Shown here one piece after another: positions 1-7,487 of a stretch of DNA of 24,996 bases (the first letter of the stretch is position 1; the number at the start of each line of letters is the position of its first letter). Source of the DNA: Clostridia bacterium. Its GTDB lineage: Bacteria; Bacillota_A; Clostridia; Oscillospirales; Acutalibacteraceae. The notes beneath the pieces are model-generated. The model saw only the letters and a list, made by a program, of their open reading frames with translations. It searched no databases and was not told the DNA's origin. The stretch is from the NCBI GenBank assembly GCA_017547865.1, contig JAFYOA010000136.1, forward strand, positions 1 through 24,996, written 5' to 3'. A program made the position numbers and the translations under genes.

Positions 1-317
1 AAGTTCGCGCAAGCGCGACCTTCTGTGCAAGTTTGCGTGTAACGCAAACTTGAAAGGGAGAAAGCTTGCTTTCGACCGAACCTGCAAGAGAGGGACTCCC
101 TTAAGAGAACCTCGCCGGGGTGTAATTTTATGAAACGGTACGATCGCACCCCACGCAGTGGGTGCTTCAAGGGAGGCAGACAAAGCCTCTGCGTACGAGA
201 AGACGGTACGATCGCACCCCACGCAGTGGGTGCCTGGCATCGCACCCTACAAGGTGCCCCTAAGCAAAGTCTCTGCTGATTTATGCGGGCGGCCAATGAC
301 CGCCCCTACAGGGTGCG
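1..317 (+). repeat. Composite interspersed repeat, copy 1 (left end outside window)
   Basis: This non-coding stretch matches 18971-19212. Positions 31-100 equal 18971-19040 with one mismatch, and 235-316 equal 19131-19212 with three. Inside it a 31-bp unit occurs twice (135-165 and 203-233), beginning ACGGTACGATCGCACCCC. The right end holds a near-palindrome, GGGCGGCCAATGACCGCCC, at about 287-305. No gene is supported here; the 84-codon plus-strand reading frame at 158-412 is made of repeat sequence. It resembles MITE-like or REP-like intergenic repeats of Oscillospiraceae, but mobility is not demonstrated. Confidence 0.8.
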
Positions 318-354
318 TTTATGAGAAGAATTCATTTGTTTTGCGGGCCAAACG

Positions 355-377
355 AAAAAAGGCGGCTATACGCCGCC
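355..377 (-). terminator. Intrinsic terminator of the noc unit
   Basis: On the minus strand a GGCGGC/GCCGCC stem (372-377 with 361-366) is followed by six T (355-360). It lies 31 nt after the stop of the small gene at 409-576, which fits the end of a noc transcript. Confidence 0.75.
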
Positions 378-408
378 TCTTTCCGTGGGAAATGAATAAG
401 GGAATGGG

Positions 409-576
409 TTAGAACTTGTACGCATCTTCAGGTTCGCGGGCATGCCGCGGTGGATGTGTCCGCCGGGGAACACTGTACTCTGCATTTCCCAGCAGTTGCT
501 GCCGCAGGGGAGCAAAGTGTTTTGGCCGCTGCAAAAACTGGGCCAGTACGGTGCATAAAAACAGCCATGTCCTCAT
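409..576 (-). CDS. Small protein (55 aa) translationally coupled to noc; function unknown
   Basis: This short frame starts one base after the noc stop (TAG, C, ATG). An SD-like AAAGGCGGTG lies about 6 nt before the ATG, inside the last noc codons, so translational coupling is likely. The frame stops at 409, 31 nt before a good terminator, so it fits neatly inside the noc transcript. The product begins with a hydrophobic stretch, MRTWLFLCTVLAQFL, long enough for a short amphipathic or membrane-associated helix. The rest is basic and rich in Arg, Pro and His (ending EPEDAYKF). I recognise no family. The case for a real gene is positional only; a chance frame is possible. Confidence 0.5.
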   Translation of the reverse strand: MRTWLFLCTVLAQFLQRPKHFAPLRQQLLGNAEYSVPRRTHPPRHAREPEDAYKF

Positions 577-577
577 G

Positions 578-1372
578 CTACACCGCCTTTGGTATTTTAA
601 CCGTACACACAATATAGCCTTCGGTCTCACTTTTTTCCGTTACCGCATCGATCCCGGCGGTTTTCATGGCGGCCACGGCTTTATCGAAGGTATTGATGAA
701 CAGCCGCACGTCTTTTGGAGAAGACCGGGGCTTTTTCTTTGGTTTTGGCGGCACCCGGGCAAGGTAGCCCTCCACCGCCTGTTCTGTTTGGTACACAGTC
801 AATCCTTTTTCAATCATCAGCTGCAGCAATTCCAGCCGCATTTCTCCCGGCGGAAGACGAAGCAGCGCCCGGGCGTGCCGCTCCGAAAGATCGTGTGTCG
901 TGATCACCGCCTGTTCTTCCGGGGTCAGTTTCAGCAGCCGCATTTTATTGGCCAGAGCCGATTGGCTCATTCCCAGCCGTTTTGCGGCCTGTTCCTGCGG
1001 AATCCCCCATTTTTTCAGCAGGCGGTACAGGGCATAGGCTTCTTCAAAAATCTTCAGGTCTTTTCTCTGCAGATTTTCCGTTATAGCCAGCACGGCGCTT
1101 TCTTCCGGGGTGGCTTCCATTACAATGGCGGGAATCTGCCGCAGCCCCGCCATTTTTGCTGCCCGCAGCCGTCGTTCACCGGCAATAAGAAAATACCGGC
1201 CGGCAGCATCGCGCTGCACGGTAATGGGCTGCAGCAAGCCGTTTTCCCGAATACTTTCTGCGAGGGAGAGGAGGTCGTTCTCATCGAAAATACGCCGGGG
1301 CTGGTCGGGGTTGGGCAGGATTTTTTCCGGCGGCAGCTGGGTATATTTTGTTTTTGCCGGTTTAAAAAGCAT
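578..1372 (-). CDS. noc: Nucleoid occlusion protein Noc (ParB/Noc family)
   Basis: 264 aa. The family consists of CTP-dependent DNA clamps; Noc loads at NBS sites, spreads, and blocks septum formation over the nucleoid. The CTPase motifs are visible: GERRLRAAKMAG (about residues 66-77) and ENLQRKDL (about 99-106). The helix-turn-helix reads RLGMSQSALANKMRLLKL followed by LSERHARALL. The four residues known to separate Noc from ParB specificity (Gln, Lys, Lys, Arg) are all of the Noc type: Q in SQS, K in ANK, K in LLKL, R in ERH. The C-terminal domain (RLFINTF...VCTVKIPK) also resembles Bacillus Noc. The location beyond mnmG is the noc position of Bacillus. The ribosome site is GGAGG, 7-8 nt before ATG. 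The N-terminus is short, and the membrane-targeting amphipathic helix of Bacillus Noc is not obvious. No parA/soj neighbour is present. Confidence 0.88.
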   Translation of the reverse strand: MLFKPAKTKYTQLPPEKILPNPDQPRRIFDENDLLSLAESIRENGLLQPITVQRDAAGRYFLIAGERRLRAAKMAGLRQIPAIVMEATPEESAVLAITENLQRKDLKIFEEAYALYRLLKKWGIPQEQAAKRLGMSQSALANKMRLLKLTPEEQAVITTHDLSERHARALLRLPPGEMRLELLQLMIEKGLTVYQTEQAVEGYLARVPPKPKKKPRSSPKDVRLFINTFDKAVAAMKTAGIDAVTEKSETEGYIVCTVKIPKAV

Positions 1373-1403
1373 GTCCGCACCTCCGTGGCTTGTCTGTGCT
1401 ACT

Positions 1404-1436
1404 ACTATACCACGGCGGCGCTCCGGTTTTTGTCAA
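1404..1436 (-). promoter_or_regulatory. Possible noc promoter (extended -10)
   Basis: The minus strand has TGGTATAGT (1412-1404), a good extended -10 box, with TTGACA at 1436-1431. The spacer of 21 nt is too long for a classical pair, so the extended -10 may act largely alone. It lies about 30 nt upstream of the noc start codon. Confidence 0.4.
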
Positions 1437-1503
1437 AACAAGGCGCTGCAAAAAATAATTCGGCGGGTACCATCGCAAGGCAGAATCCATACCCCAACAT
1501 AAC

Positions 1504-1805
1504 CTGTAGGGGCGGCCATTGGCCGCCCGCATAAACCAGCAGAGATTTCGTTTAGGGGTACCCTTCTTAAAAATCAGCAGGTCTATGCCTCCCTTGTGAA
1601 AGGGAGGGGGACCGCGCTTGCGCGGTGGAGGGATTCCTAAGAAAAAAACTCACTTGCAAGTTTTCCCTTCTTGGTTGCACAGCAACCAATTCAACCCTTT
1701 CGAGCGCTTCCAAGGCAAAGGAATTCCGTGTCCTGCGGGACACGGGTCAGAGCGCTGCCCTAACAACCCGCCACTTTTGAAAAGGTGGACGAAACTTTTA
1801 CTGTA
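1504..1805 (-). repeat. Composite interspersed repeat, inverted copy 2
   Basis: Read on the minus strand, this gap repeats the order seen at 18841-19212. About 1805-1673 matches 18848-18962 (GACCCGTGTCCCGCAGGA and CCTTGGAAGCGCTC are shared), and 1562-1504 matches 253-312 and 19149-19208. The palindrome here is perfect, GGGCGGCCAATGGCCGCCC (1511-1529). A different middle part (about 1577-1640) carries the inverted pieces CTCCCTTGTGAAAGGGAG and CCGCGCTTGCGCGG. It separates mnmG from noc, where many Firmicutes carry rsmG. I see no gene in 1373-1920. Confidence 0.8.
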
Positions 1806-1873
1806 AGCAAACATTTCAATGCGCCCTGCCACCTCAACTTCTTCACTCTTCACTTTTTTCGGGCGTTGCCCGC

Positions 1874-1904
1874 AAAAAAGCCGGCGGCTCTTCACCGTCG
1901 GCTT
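1874..1904 (-). terminator. Terminator of mnmE-mnmG
   Basis: The minus strand reads AAGCCGACGG, a 7-nt loop, CCGCCGGCTT (one mismatch), then six T (1879-1874). It begins 17 nt after the mnmG stop codon. Confidence 0.8.
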
Positions 1905-1920
1905 TTCTCTTTACTTTATT

Positions 1921-3786
1921 TTATCTCGCCAGCCAAATCATCAGCACCGAAATATCTGCCGGGCTGACACCGGAAATACGGGAGGCCTGGCCAATATTGG
2001 CCGGGCGCACCTTATTCAGCTTCTCCTGCGCTTCCAGCCGCAGGCCCGTAATCGTTGTATAATCAATATCCTCCGGCAGCTTTTTCTCTTCCAGCCGACG
2101 CATTTCGGCAATATCTGCCTTCTGCCGCTTGATGTAGCCCTCGTACTTCAGCTCGATTTCCACATTTTCCAGCACCGCCTGTGGAATATCCGCCGGTCTT
2201 GTCACATCCACCGGGGTCATATCTGCATACGAGATCTGCGGGCGGCGGAGAAGATCGGCCATGCGCACACCGGTGGTTACCGGCGATGTTCCACGTGAAA
2301 CAAGAATGGCGTTCAGTTCTTCTGTGGGCGAGAACGTAGTGCGCAGCGCACGCTGCATTTCGGTTTTCTTCTGCTCTTCCTTTTCGCAGAAACGTGTCCA
2401 CCGCTCATCGCCGATCAGCCCGATCTCACGGCCGGTGGGGGTCAGGCGTTCATCGGCGTTATCCTGTCGCAGCACCAGTCTGTATTCGGAACGGCTGGTC
2501 ATCATGCGGTAGGGGTCGCTCACGCCCTTGGTGATAAGATCGTCGATCAGCGTACCGATATAAGAACCGGCGCGATCCAGAATCAGCGGTTCTTTTCCCT
2601 GAATTTTACGGGCGGCATTGATACCGGCCACCAAACCCTGGGCAGCGGCTTCTTCATAACCGGAGCTGCCGTTGAACTGACCGGCGCCATACAGGCCGGG
2701 CAGGTTACGGAACTCCAGCGTAGCGTTCAGTTCCAGCGGGTCCACGCAGTCGTATTCAATGGCATAGGCGCAGCGCATGATCTCCACGTTTTCCAGGCCT
2801 TTAATGGTGTGGTAAAAAGCCACCTGCACATCTTCCGGCAGAGAAGAAGACATACCCTGCAGGTACATTTCTTCCGTATCGGCACCGCAGGGTTCAATGA
2901 ACAGCTGGTGGCGGGGCTTTTCGCTGAAACGCACGATCTTGTCTTCCAGGCTGGGGCAATACCGGGGGCCCACGCCTTCGATCATACCGCCATAGAGGGG
3001 AGAGCGGTGGATATTGGCCAGAATCACCTCTTTGGTGGCATCGTTTGTCCAGCTTACATGGCAAACCGCGGTGTTATGCAGCTCTTCGGTGGTATCGTAA
3101 GAGAAAGGCACCACGGGGGTATCGCCTTCCTGCACTTCCAAATCTGTAAAATCAATGGAAGAGCGCAGCACACGGGCGGGGGTGCCCGTCTTGAAGCGGC
3201 GCAGCGGAATGCCAAGCTTGACAAGCGATTTTGTCAGCTGGGTAGCGGCAAACATACCGTCCGGTCCGCCTTCGTAAGAAACATCGCCCACAAAAATGCG
3301 GCCGCCCAAAAACGTGCCGGTGGCCAGAATCACCGCATCGGCGGTGTAATCGGCGTGCAGCTGGGTGATGACATGGTACAAGCCGTCTTCATCCCGGGTG
3401 ATCTCTGTAATTTCTGCCTGTTTAAGGTACAGGTTCTTCTGCAGTTCCAGCTTGTGCTTCATAATTTTGGCGTATTCCCGCCGGTCGATCTGCGCACGCA
3501 GGGAATGCACCGCCGGGCCTTTGCCCAGGTTCAGCATGCGGCTCTGCAAAAAGCAGGCATCGGTGGTGCGGGCCATTTCGCCGCCCAGGGCATCGATCTC
3601 GCGCACAAGGTGGCCTTTTGCCGTGCCGCCAATGCTGGGGTTGCAGGGGCAGTTGCCCACGGCATCCATATTGATGGTGAACACGGCGGTTTTGCAGCCC
3701 AGCCGTGCCGCCGCCAGACCGGCCTCGATGCCGGCATGACCGGCGCCGATGACCACGACCTGAAAATGTCCGGCCTGATAATTCAT
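1921..3786 (-). CDS. mnmG: tRNA uridine-5-carboxymethylaminomethyl synthesis enzyme MnmG (GidA)
   Basis: 621 aa from the preferred start. MnmG works with MnmE in the cytoplasm to place an aminomethyl-type group on C5 of wobble uridine 34, using FAD, NADH and methylene-tetrahydrofolate. The FAD-binding motif GAGHAGIEAGLAAARLG is near the N-terminus, followed by the family signature PCNPSIGGTAKGHLVREID. Further conserved parts are GYEEAAAQGLVAGINA and the C-terminal helical domain that contacts MnmE and tRNA (ending IGQASRISGVSPADISVL). Length is normal. Two ATGs are possible. The one at 3792 lies only 1 nt after GGAGG, whereas ATG 3786 has 7 nt spacing, so I chose 3786. It follows mnmE after 16 nt and shares its transcript. 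A perfect parS site is embedded in the coding sequence (2287-2302), within the codons for V-S-R-G-T. Confidence 0.97.
   Translation of the reverse strand: MNYQAGHFQVVVIGAGHAGIEAGLAAARLGCKTAVFTINMDAVGNCPCNPSIGGTAKGHLVREIDALGGEMARTTDACFLQSRMLNLGKGPAVHSLRAQIDRREYAKIMKHKLELQKNLYLKQAEITEITRDEDGLYHVITQLHADYTADAVILATGTFLGGRIFVGDVSYEGGPDGMFAATQLTKSLVKLGIPLRRFKTGTPARVLRSSIDFTDLEVQEGDTPVVPFSYDTTEELHNTAVCHVSWTNDATKEVILANIHRSPLYGGMIEGVGPRYCPSLEDKIVRFSEKPRHQLFIEPCGADTEEMYLQGMSSSLPEDVQVAFYHTIKGLENVEIMRCAYAIEYDCVDPLELNATLEFRNLPGLYGAGQFNGSSGYEEAAAQGLVAGINAARKIQGKEPLILDRAGSYIGTLIDDLITKGVSDPYRMMTSRSEYRLVLRQDNADERLTPTGREIGLIGDERWTRFCEKEEQKKTEMQRALRTTFSPTEELNAILVSRGTSPVTTGVRMADLLRRPQISYADMTPVDVTRPADIPQAVLENVEIELKYEGYIKRQKADIAEMRRLEEKKLPEDIDYTTITGLRLEAQEKLNKVRPANIGQASRISGVSPADISVLMIWLAR
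2287..2302. other. parS centromere site (16 of 16 consensus)
   Basis: TGTTCCACGTGAAACA matches the bacterial parS consensus TGTTNCACGTGAAACA at every position. It lies within mnmG about 6.6 kb from dnaA, as expected for an origin-proximal ParB (Spo0J) loading site. The ParB that reads it is not in this window; the local ParB-family gene has Noc-type specificity residues. Confidence 0.93.
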
Positions 3787-3802
3787 ACTCATTCCTCCAG
3801 GG

Positions 3803-5170
3803 TTATTTGCCTACACAAAAACGTTCAAACACAGAATCCACCACAGCGTCGCTCACCCGTTCGCCGGTCAGTTCCATCAGGGCAGAAAGCGCCCCTTCCA
3901 GCGAAACGGTCACCGCATCCAAAGTCATGCCCAGCAAAAGGGCATCTTCCGCTTCGGTCACGGCTTCCAGCGCGCGGCGCACATCGTTTCTCTGGCGCTC
4001 GGTGAAGAGCACACCCGCGGCGGGATCCAGCCCGGCGGTGCCCAGCACCAGCTCGGTTTCTTTTTTCAGGGCTTCAAAGCCATCGCCGGTTTTGGCAGAA
4101 AGAAACACGATGTGCCCGAAATTCTGCCGCAGGTAGTCTTCGTCTGCGGCGGCGGGCAGGTCTGTTTTATTTACAACGGCCACGCAGGGCACGCCCTGCA
4201 GGGCTTCGGTCAGTTTTTTATCGTCGTCGTTCAACGGGCGGGAAACATCGAACACCGCAAAGACGAGCTGGGCATTTTCTACCCGGCCCAACGCACGGTG
4301 CACACCGATCTGCTCCACCGGGTCATCCGTCTCTCGAATACCGGCGGTGTCTGCCAGTTTCAGCGGCACATCTCCCAGCAGAACGGTCTCTTCCACCACA
4401 TCGCGGGTGGTGCCGGCGTATTCCGTTACAATGGAACGCTCACAACCGGAAAGCAGGTTCATCAAAGAAGATTTGCCTGCGTTGGGCCGGCCGGCGATCA
4501 CCGTGTCTACGCCTTCCCGCAGAATACGGCCGGTATCAAAGGTCGCCAGCAGTTCCTGCAGGGTGTTCTTGGCGCGGCACAGTCCATTTTTCAACAATTC
4601 TTCGTCAACTTGTGGAACATCGTCATCCGGGTAATCCGCCCAGGCCGCCAAATCGCCAGCCAACAAAATAAGATTTTCGCGGATGGAATTGATCTTTTTG
4701 GAAAGGGCGCCGTCCTGTCCCGCGCGGGCGGCACGCAGCGCCTGCTCGCCGCCGGCGCCGATGACACCCATCACGGCTTCGGCCTGGGCCAGGTCCATCT
4801 TGCCGTTCAAAAAGGCGCGGCGGGTGAATTCGCCCGGGCCGGCCGGGGAAGCACCCGCGGCATACACCGCAGAAAGCACCCGGCGCAGCAGGTACAAACC
4901 GCCATGGCAGGAAAGTTCCGCCACATCTTCACCGGTAAAACTGTGGGGCGCACGGAACACCGTTGCCACAGCTTCGTCCAGCTTGTCGCCGTTCTCATCG
5001 CGGATCTCGCCAAAATGGGCGGTGTAGCCCTTGGCTTGCTGTAATTTATTTTTCTTTTTAGCAAAAAACACACGGTCTGCCACTTCCAGTGCGCCGGGAC
5101 CGGAGATGCGGATGACACCGATGCCGCCGGGAGCCTGGGCGGTGGAGATGGCTGCGATGATGTTGGGCAT
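3803..5170 (-). CDS. mnmE: tRNA modification GTPase MnmE (TrmE/ThdF)
   Basis: 455 aa from ATG 5170. This potassium-activated GTPase partners MnmG in U34 modification of tRNA. The N-terminal tetrahydrofolate-binding domain starts MPNIIAAISTAQAPGGIGVIRISG. The G domain is inserted in a helical domain and shows GRPNAGKSS (G1), an invariant-type TT in AGTTRDVVE (G2), DTAG (G3), NKTD (G4) and SAKTG (G5). The protein ends FCVGK, matching the C-terminal C-(I/V/L)-G-K motif whose Cys is functionally important. A TTG at 5179 could extend it by three residues, but AAAGG sits 9 nt before ATG 5170. mnmG follows after 16 nt. Confidence 0.97.
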   Translation of the reverse strand: MPNIIAAISTAQAPGGIGVIRISGPGALEVADRVFFAKKKNKLQQAKGYTAHFGEIRDENGDKLDEAVATVFRAPHSFTGEDVAELSCHGGLYLLRRVLSAVYAAGASPAGPGEFTRRAFLNGKMDLAQAEAVMGVIGAGGEQALRAARAGQDGALSKKINSIRENLILLAGDLAAWADYPDDDVPQVDEELLKNGLCRAKNTLQELLATFDTGRILREGVDTVIAGRPNAGKSSLMNLLSGCERSIVTEYAGTTRDVVEETVLLGDVPLKLADTAGIRETDDPVEQIGVHRALGRVENAQLVFAVFDVSRPLNDDDKKLTEALQGVPCVAVVNKTDLPAAADEDYLRQNFGHIVFLSAKTGDGFEALKKETELVLGTAGLDPAAGVLFTERQRNDVRRALEAVTEAEDALLLGMTLDAVTVSLEGALSALMELTGERVSDAVVDSVFERFCVGK

Positions 5171-5191
5171 GAAAAACAACCTTTCAAAAAA

Positions 5192-5219
5192 ATTATGTAA
5201 ACTAAAAGGTTACTGTAAA
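5192..5219 (-). promoter_or_regulatory. Candidate mnmE promoter at the edge of a repeat
   Basis: On the minus strand TTTACA (5219-5214), a 16-nt spacer and CATAAT (5197-5192) lie about 20 nt before the mnmE start. The -35 box falls inside the repeat piece at 5208-5290. The match is moderate and unproven. Confidence 0.35.
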
Positions 5220-5290
5220 AGTTTCGTCCACCTTTACAAAGGTGGCAGGATGTCGGGGATAGCCTGAAGTTCGCGCAAGCGCAAACTTGG
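5208..5290 (+). repeat. Composite repeat, short copy 3
   Basis: The sequence around CTGTAAAAGTTTCGTCCACC matches the outer end of the copies at 1805-1770 (minus) and 18848-18880. After a changed middle it rejoins the common TGAAGTTCGCG (compare 18966-18976 and 1-8). The central part present in the other copies is missing. The rest of the gap, to the jag terminator at 5416, has only small palindromes such as CGAGTTT/AAACTCG (about 5300-5325) and no supported gene. Confidence 0.6.
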
Positions 5291-5415
5291 AATATCACTG
5301 GACGAGTTTGTGTACCAAAAACTCGAAACATAATCCGCGCAGCAGATTCATGCGATTCACTGCGCCGGAAGGAGTTCCGAATGCAAGATAAAAATTTAAA
5401 GGGATACGCACCCGT

Positions 5416-5447
5416 AAAAAAAGCAACCGGCGGTTCTGCCGATTGCT
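5416..5447 (-). terminator. Terminator of the rpmH-rnpA-yidD-yidC-jag unit
   Basis: The minus strand forms AGCAATCGGC, a 6-nt loop, GCCGGTTGCT (10 pairs including one G-U), followed by six T (5421-5416). It begins about 20 nt after the jag stop. Confidence 0.85.
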
Positions 5448-5466
5448 TTTCGTGGTTATGTTCAGA

Positions 5467-6309
5467 TTACTTAATGCGGCCGTACAGCGGCAGACCCTCG
5501 GCCTCTTTCTTCACAGTGGGCTGTGCAGCGGGGTTGCTCTCCACGGTATGGGAAGCATTGTCACGACGGGGACCGCGGTCACGGTTGTAACCGCCGCGGT
5601 TGCCGTTGCCCTTGCCGCCCTTACCACGGTTGTAGCCACCGCGGCTGCCGCCGTTGCCATAGCCGCGGCGCTGGGGACGTTCACCGGCTTCGGGGCCGAT
5701 AACAACATGACGAACGGTATCCTCGCCTTCGCTCCAGCTCTTGGCGCCTTCCACGCCCTGCACCGCAGTGTGAATGATGCGGCGCTCATAGGGGTTCATG
5801 GGTTCCAAAGAGAAGTTGCGGCCATACTTCACGGCCTTGGCAGCGATCTTCTGGCCCAGGGCTTCCAGGGTTTCCTTACGCTTTTCGCGGTAGCTGCCAA
5901 TATCCAGAGTAATGCGGTAGTAAGAGCCCTCGGCATGGTTGGCCACCAGGCCGGCCAGGTACTGCAGGGCATCCAGGGTTTCGCCGCGATGACCGATCAC
6001 AAAACCGATGTTCTCACCGGAAATGGAGAGAACAGCACCGTTTTCTTCTTCGGTGGCGGTTACATTCACATCGGTCAGGCCCATGTTCATCAGGACCTCA
6101 CGCAGGTAATCGGCAGCGGTATCTGCCGGAGAAGTTTTGATAAAAGCACGCACTTTGGCAGGAGCACCGCCAAACAGACCAAAGGTCTTCTTCACAGGCA
6201 TAGCCAGAACTTCCTGTTCGGCTGCACCAACTTCAACGCCCAGCTCACGGCAGGCTCTTTCGTAAGCGATCTCAATGGTATCGCCCGTAGCAATGGCCTC
6301 TCGAATCAT
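5467..6309 (-). CDS. jag: RNA-binding protein Jag/KhpB with Arg-Gly-rich tail
   Basis: 280 aa. Jag (SpoIIIJ-associated, KhpB) is a cytoplasmic RNA-binding protein co-transcribed with yidC and linked to cell-envelope and elongation control. Domains in order: Jag_N (residues about 1-55, with KKTFGLFGGAPAKVRA), a type-II KH domain (about 62-140) with the loop GFVIGHRGETLDALQYL, and an R3H domain (about 145-205) with NPYERRIIHTAVQ. After residue 210 comes a low-complexity tail rich in Arg, Gly and Tyr (RGGYNRG, NRGGYNRDRG), then an acidic end. Such a tail is absent from Bacillus Jag and may add RNA binding or promote condensation (inference). The ribosome site is GGAGG, 6-7 nt before ATG. It is the last gene of the unit, 65 nt after yidC. 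Confidence 0.95.
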   Translation of the reverse strand: MIREAIATGDTIEIAYERACRELGVEVGAAEQEVLAMPVKKTFGLFGGAPAKVRAFIKTSPADTAADYLREVLMNMGLTDVNVTATEEENGAVLSISGENIGFVIGHRGETLDALQYLAGLVANHAEGSYYRITLDIGSYREKRKETLEALGQKIAAKAVKYGRNFSLEPMNPYERRIIHTAVQGVEGAKSWSEGEDTVRHVVIGPEAGERPQRRGYGNGGSRGGYNRGKGGKGNGNRGGYNRDRGPRRDNASHTVESNPAAQPTVKKEAEGLPLYGRIK

Positions 6310-6374
6310 GTTAGACCTCCAAAAAATAACTTGTAATTTCTTATACTTTTTTCTGTTGGAACAGAACGATCTGC

Positions 6375-7442
6375 TTACTTCTTTGCGCCCATGTAATCGC
6401 TGGACTTACCGCCCTTGCCGGCGCTCTTCTTCTTTTTGGTTTCGCCGGTATTGGCATTGGTATACGCCTTTTCGGTAATGACTTCCTTGGGAGCCAGCTT
6501 TTCGGCGATCTTTTCCTGCACTTCCTGGGGCAGGGGCTTTACTTTGCCTTCTTCTTCTTCCATCAGAAGCAGATGAGAGGCTTCGTTGTAAGCAGCCACC
6601 TTGGCGGGGCTGTACATTTTATGCAGAACAATGGTCTGCACGATCTGCAGCACAGAGGAAACAACCCAGTACAGACCGACAGCGGCGGGCATGATGTAAG
6701 CCCAGTAAGCACTGAACAGAGGCAGAGCAATGAACATGATCTTCATGCAGCCCTGCTGCTGCTGCTGACCGCTCATCTTCTGGCTGACCCACTGCACCAC
6801 AAAGTAAGAGACCAGGCACAGCACAGGAATGACCCACAGCATGGAGGAGAAGGAGCTCTGCTGGGGAATGGCCAGCATATCCATGCCGAGGAAATGGAAA
6901 CCTTCGCTGAAGTTTTCGATCTTCGCAACTTCTTCGGCATTGAAGATGTTATTGGAGACGAAGTAATCTTTCAGCACAGGGAAGTGACGCATCACTTCCA
7001 GTTCCAGGTACTGGCTGTTCAGGGAAACACCGGGGATCTTGGAGAAGACCGCGGTGGCATCGGCAATGGAAGCCTTTGCAATGTGCAGGGTATTCTGCAG
7101 GGGGTAAATAACGGAATAATAAATACCGATCATGATGGGGAACGGCAGTAGAGAAGTGGCGCAGCCGCCCATCGGGTTGTAGTTTTCTTTCTGATAGAGT
7201 TTCTGCAGCTCCGCGTTCATCTTTTCGCGGTCGTTTGCGTATTTCTGCTGCAGTTCGCGCTGTTTGGCCGCCATTTTCATCTGGGAGGCCATGGATTTCT
7301 GCTGCTTAATGGAGAACGGGATCATCAAAATCTTGGTGACCAGCGTAAAGAGGATGATCGCGATACCGTAGTTATGGAAGATCTCGTACAAAAACCAAAG
7401 CAGATAGCCGAAAATATTGCCAAAGAAATTAAAAATCGCCAT
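6375..7442 (-). CDS. yidC: Membrane protein insertase YidC (SpoIIIJ/OxaA type)
   Basis: 355 aa. YidC inserts and folds membrane proteins, alone or with SecYEG. Hydrophobic segments are visible near residues 5-40 (FGNIFGYLLWFLYE..AIILFTLV), around 95-115 (TSLLPFPIMIGIYYSVIYPL), 205-225 (MLWVIPVLCLVSYFVV) and 235-270 (KIMFIALPLFSAYWAYIMPAAVGLYWVVSSVLQ). The charged loop after the first core segment (KQQKSMASQMKMAAKQRELQQKY) is typical. No lipobox is seen, unlike Bacillus SpoIIIJ. The groove Arg of characterised YidC proteins appears to be Lys (VTKILMIPF). The C-terminal tail is long, Lys-rich and basic, suited to ribosome contact. The ribosome site is AAGGA, 6 nt before ATG. Confidence 0.96.
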   Translation of the reverse strand: MAIFNFFGNIFGYLLWFLYEIFHNYGIAIILFTLVTKILMIPFSIKQQKSMASQMKMAAKQRELQQKYANDREKMNAELQKLYQKENYNPMGGCATSLLPFPIMIGIYYSVIYPLQNTLHIAKASIADATAVFSKIPGVSLNSQYLELEVMRHFPVLKDYFVSNNIFNAEEVAKIENFSEGFHFLGMDMLAIPQQSSFSSMLWVIPVLCLVSYFVVQWVSQKMSGQQQQQGCMKIMFIALPLFSAYWAYIMPAAVGLYWVVSSVLQIVQTIVLHKMYSPAKVAAYNEASHLLLMEEEEGKVKPLPQEVQEKIAEKLAPKEVITEKAYTNANTGETKKKKSAGKGGKSSDYMGAKK

Positions 7443-7487
7443 AGTTTTTCCTTGCGGCAGGGCAGCCGCACCTTTCCGGTAAAACCC

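Noticed and set aside
135..233. CRISPR-like array
   Set aside because: Only two repeat units, which are also part of a dispersed repeat found elsewhere; no cas genes.
416..1534. 372-codon plus-strand frame opposite noc
   Set aside because: Antisense shadow of noc; no ribosome site and His/Phe-rich composition.
1650..1895. 81-codon minus-strand frame (with KSFVHLFKSGG)
   Set aside because: It lies within the composite repeat, and similar peptides arise from the other copies (for example KSFVHLYKGG at 5208 onwards). Translated repeats of this sort are often mis-annotated as genes.
3787..3792. Two-codon longer mnmG start (ATG at 3792)
   Set aside because: Only about 1 nt separates it from the GGAGG site; ATG 3786 has proper spacing.
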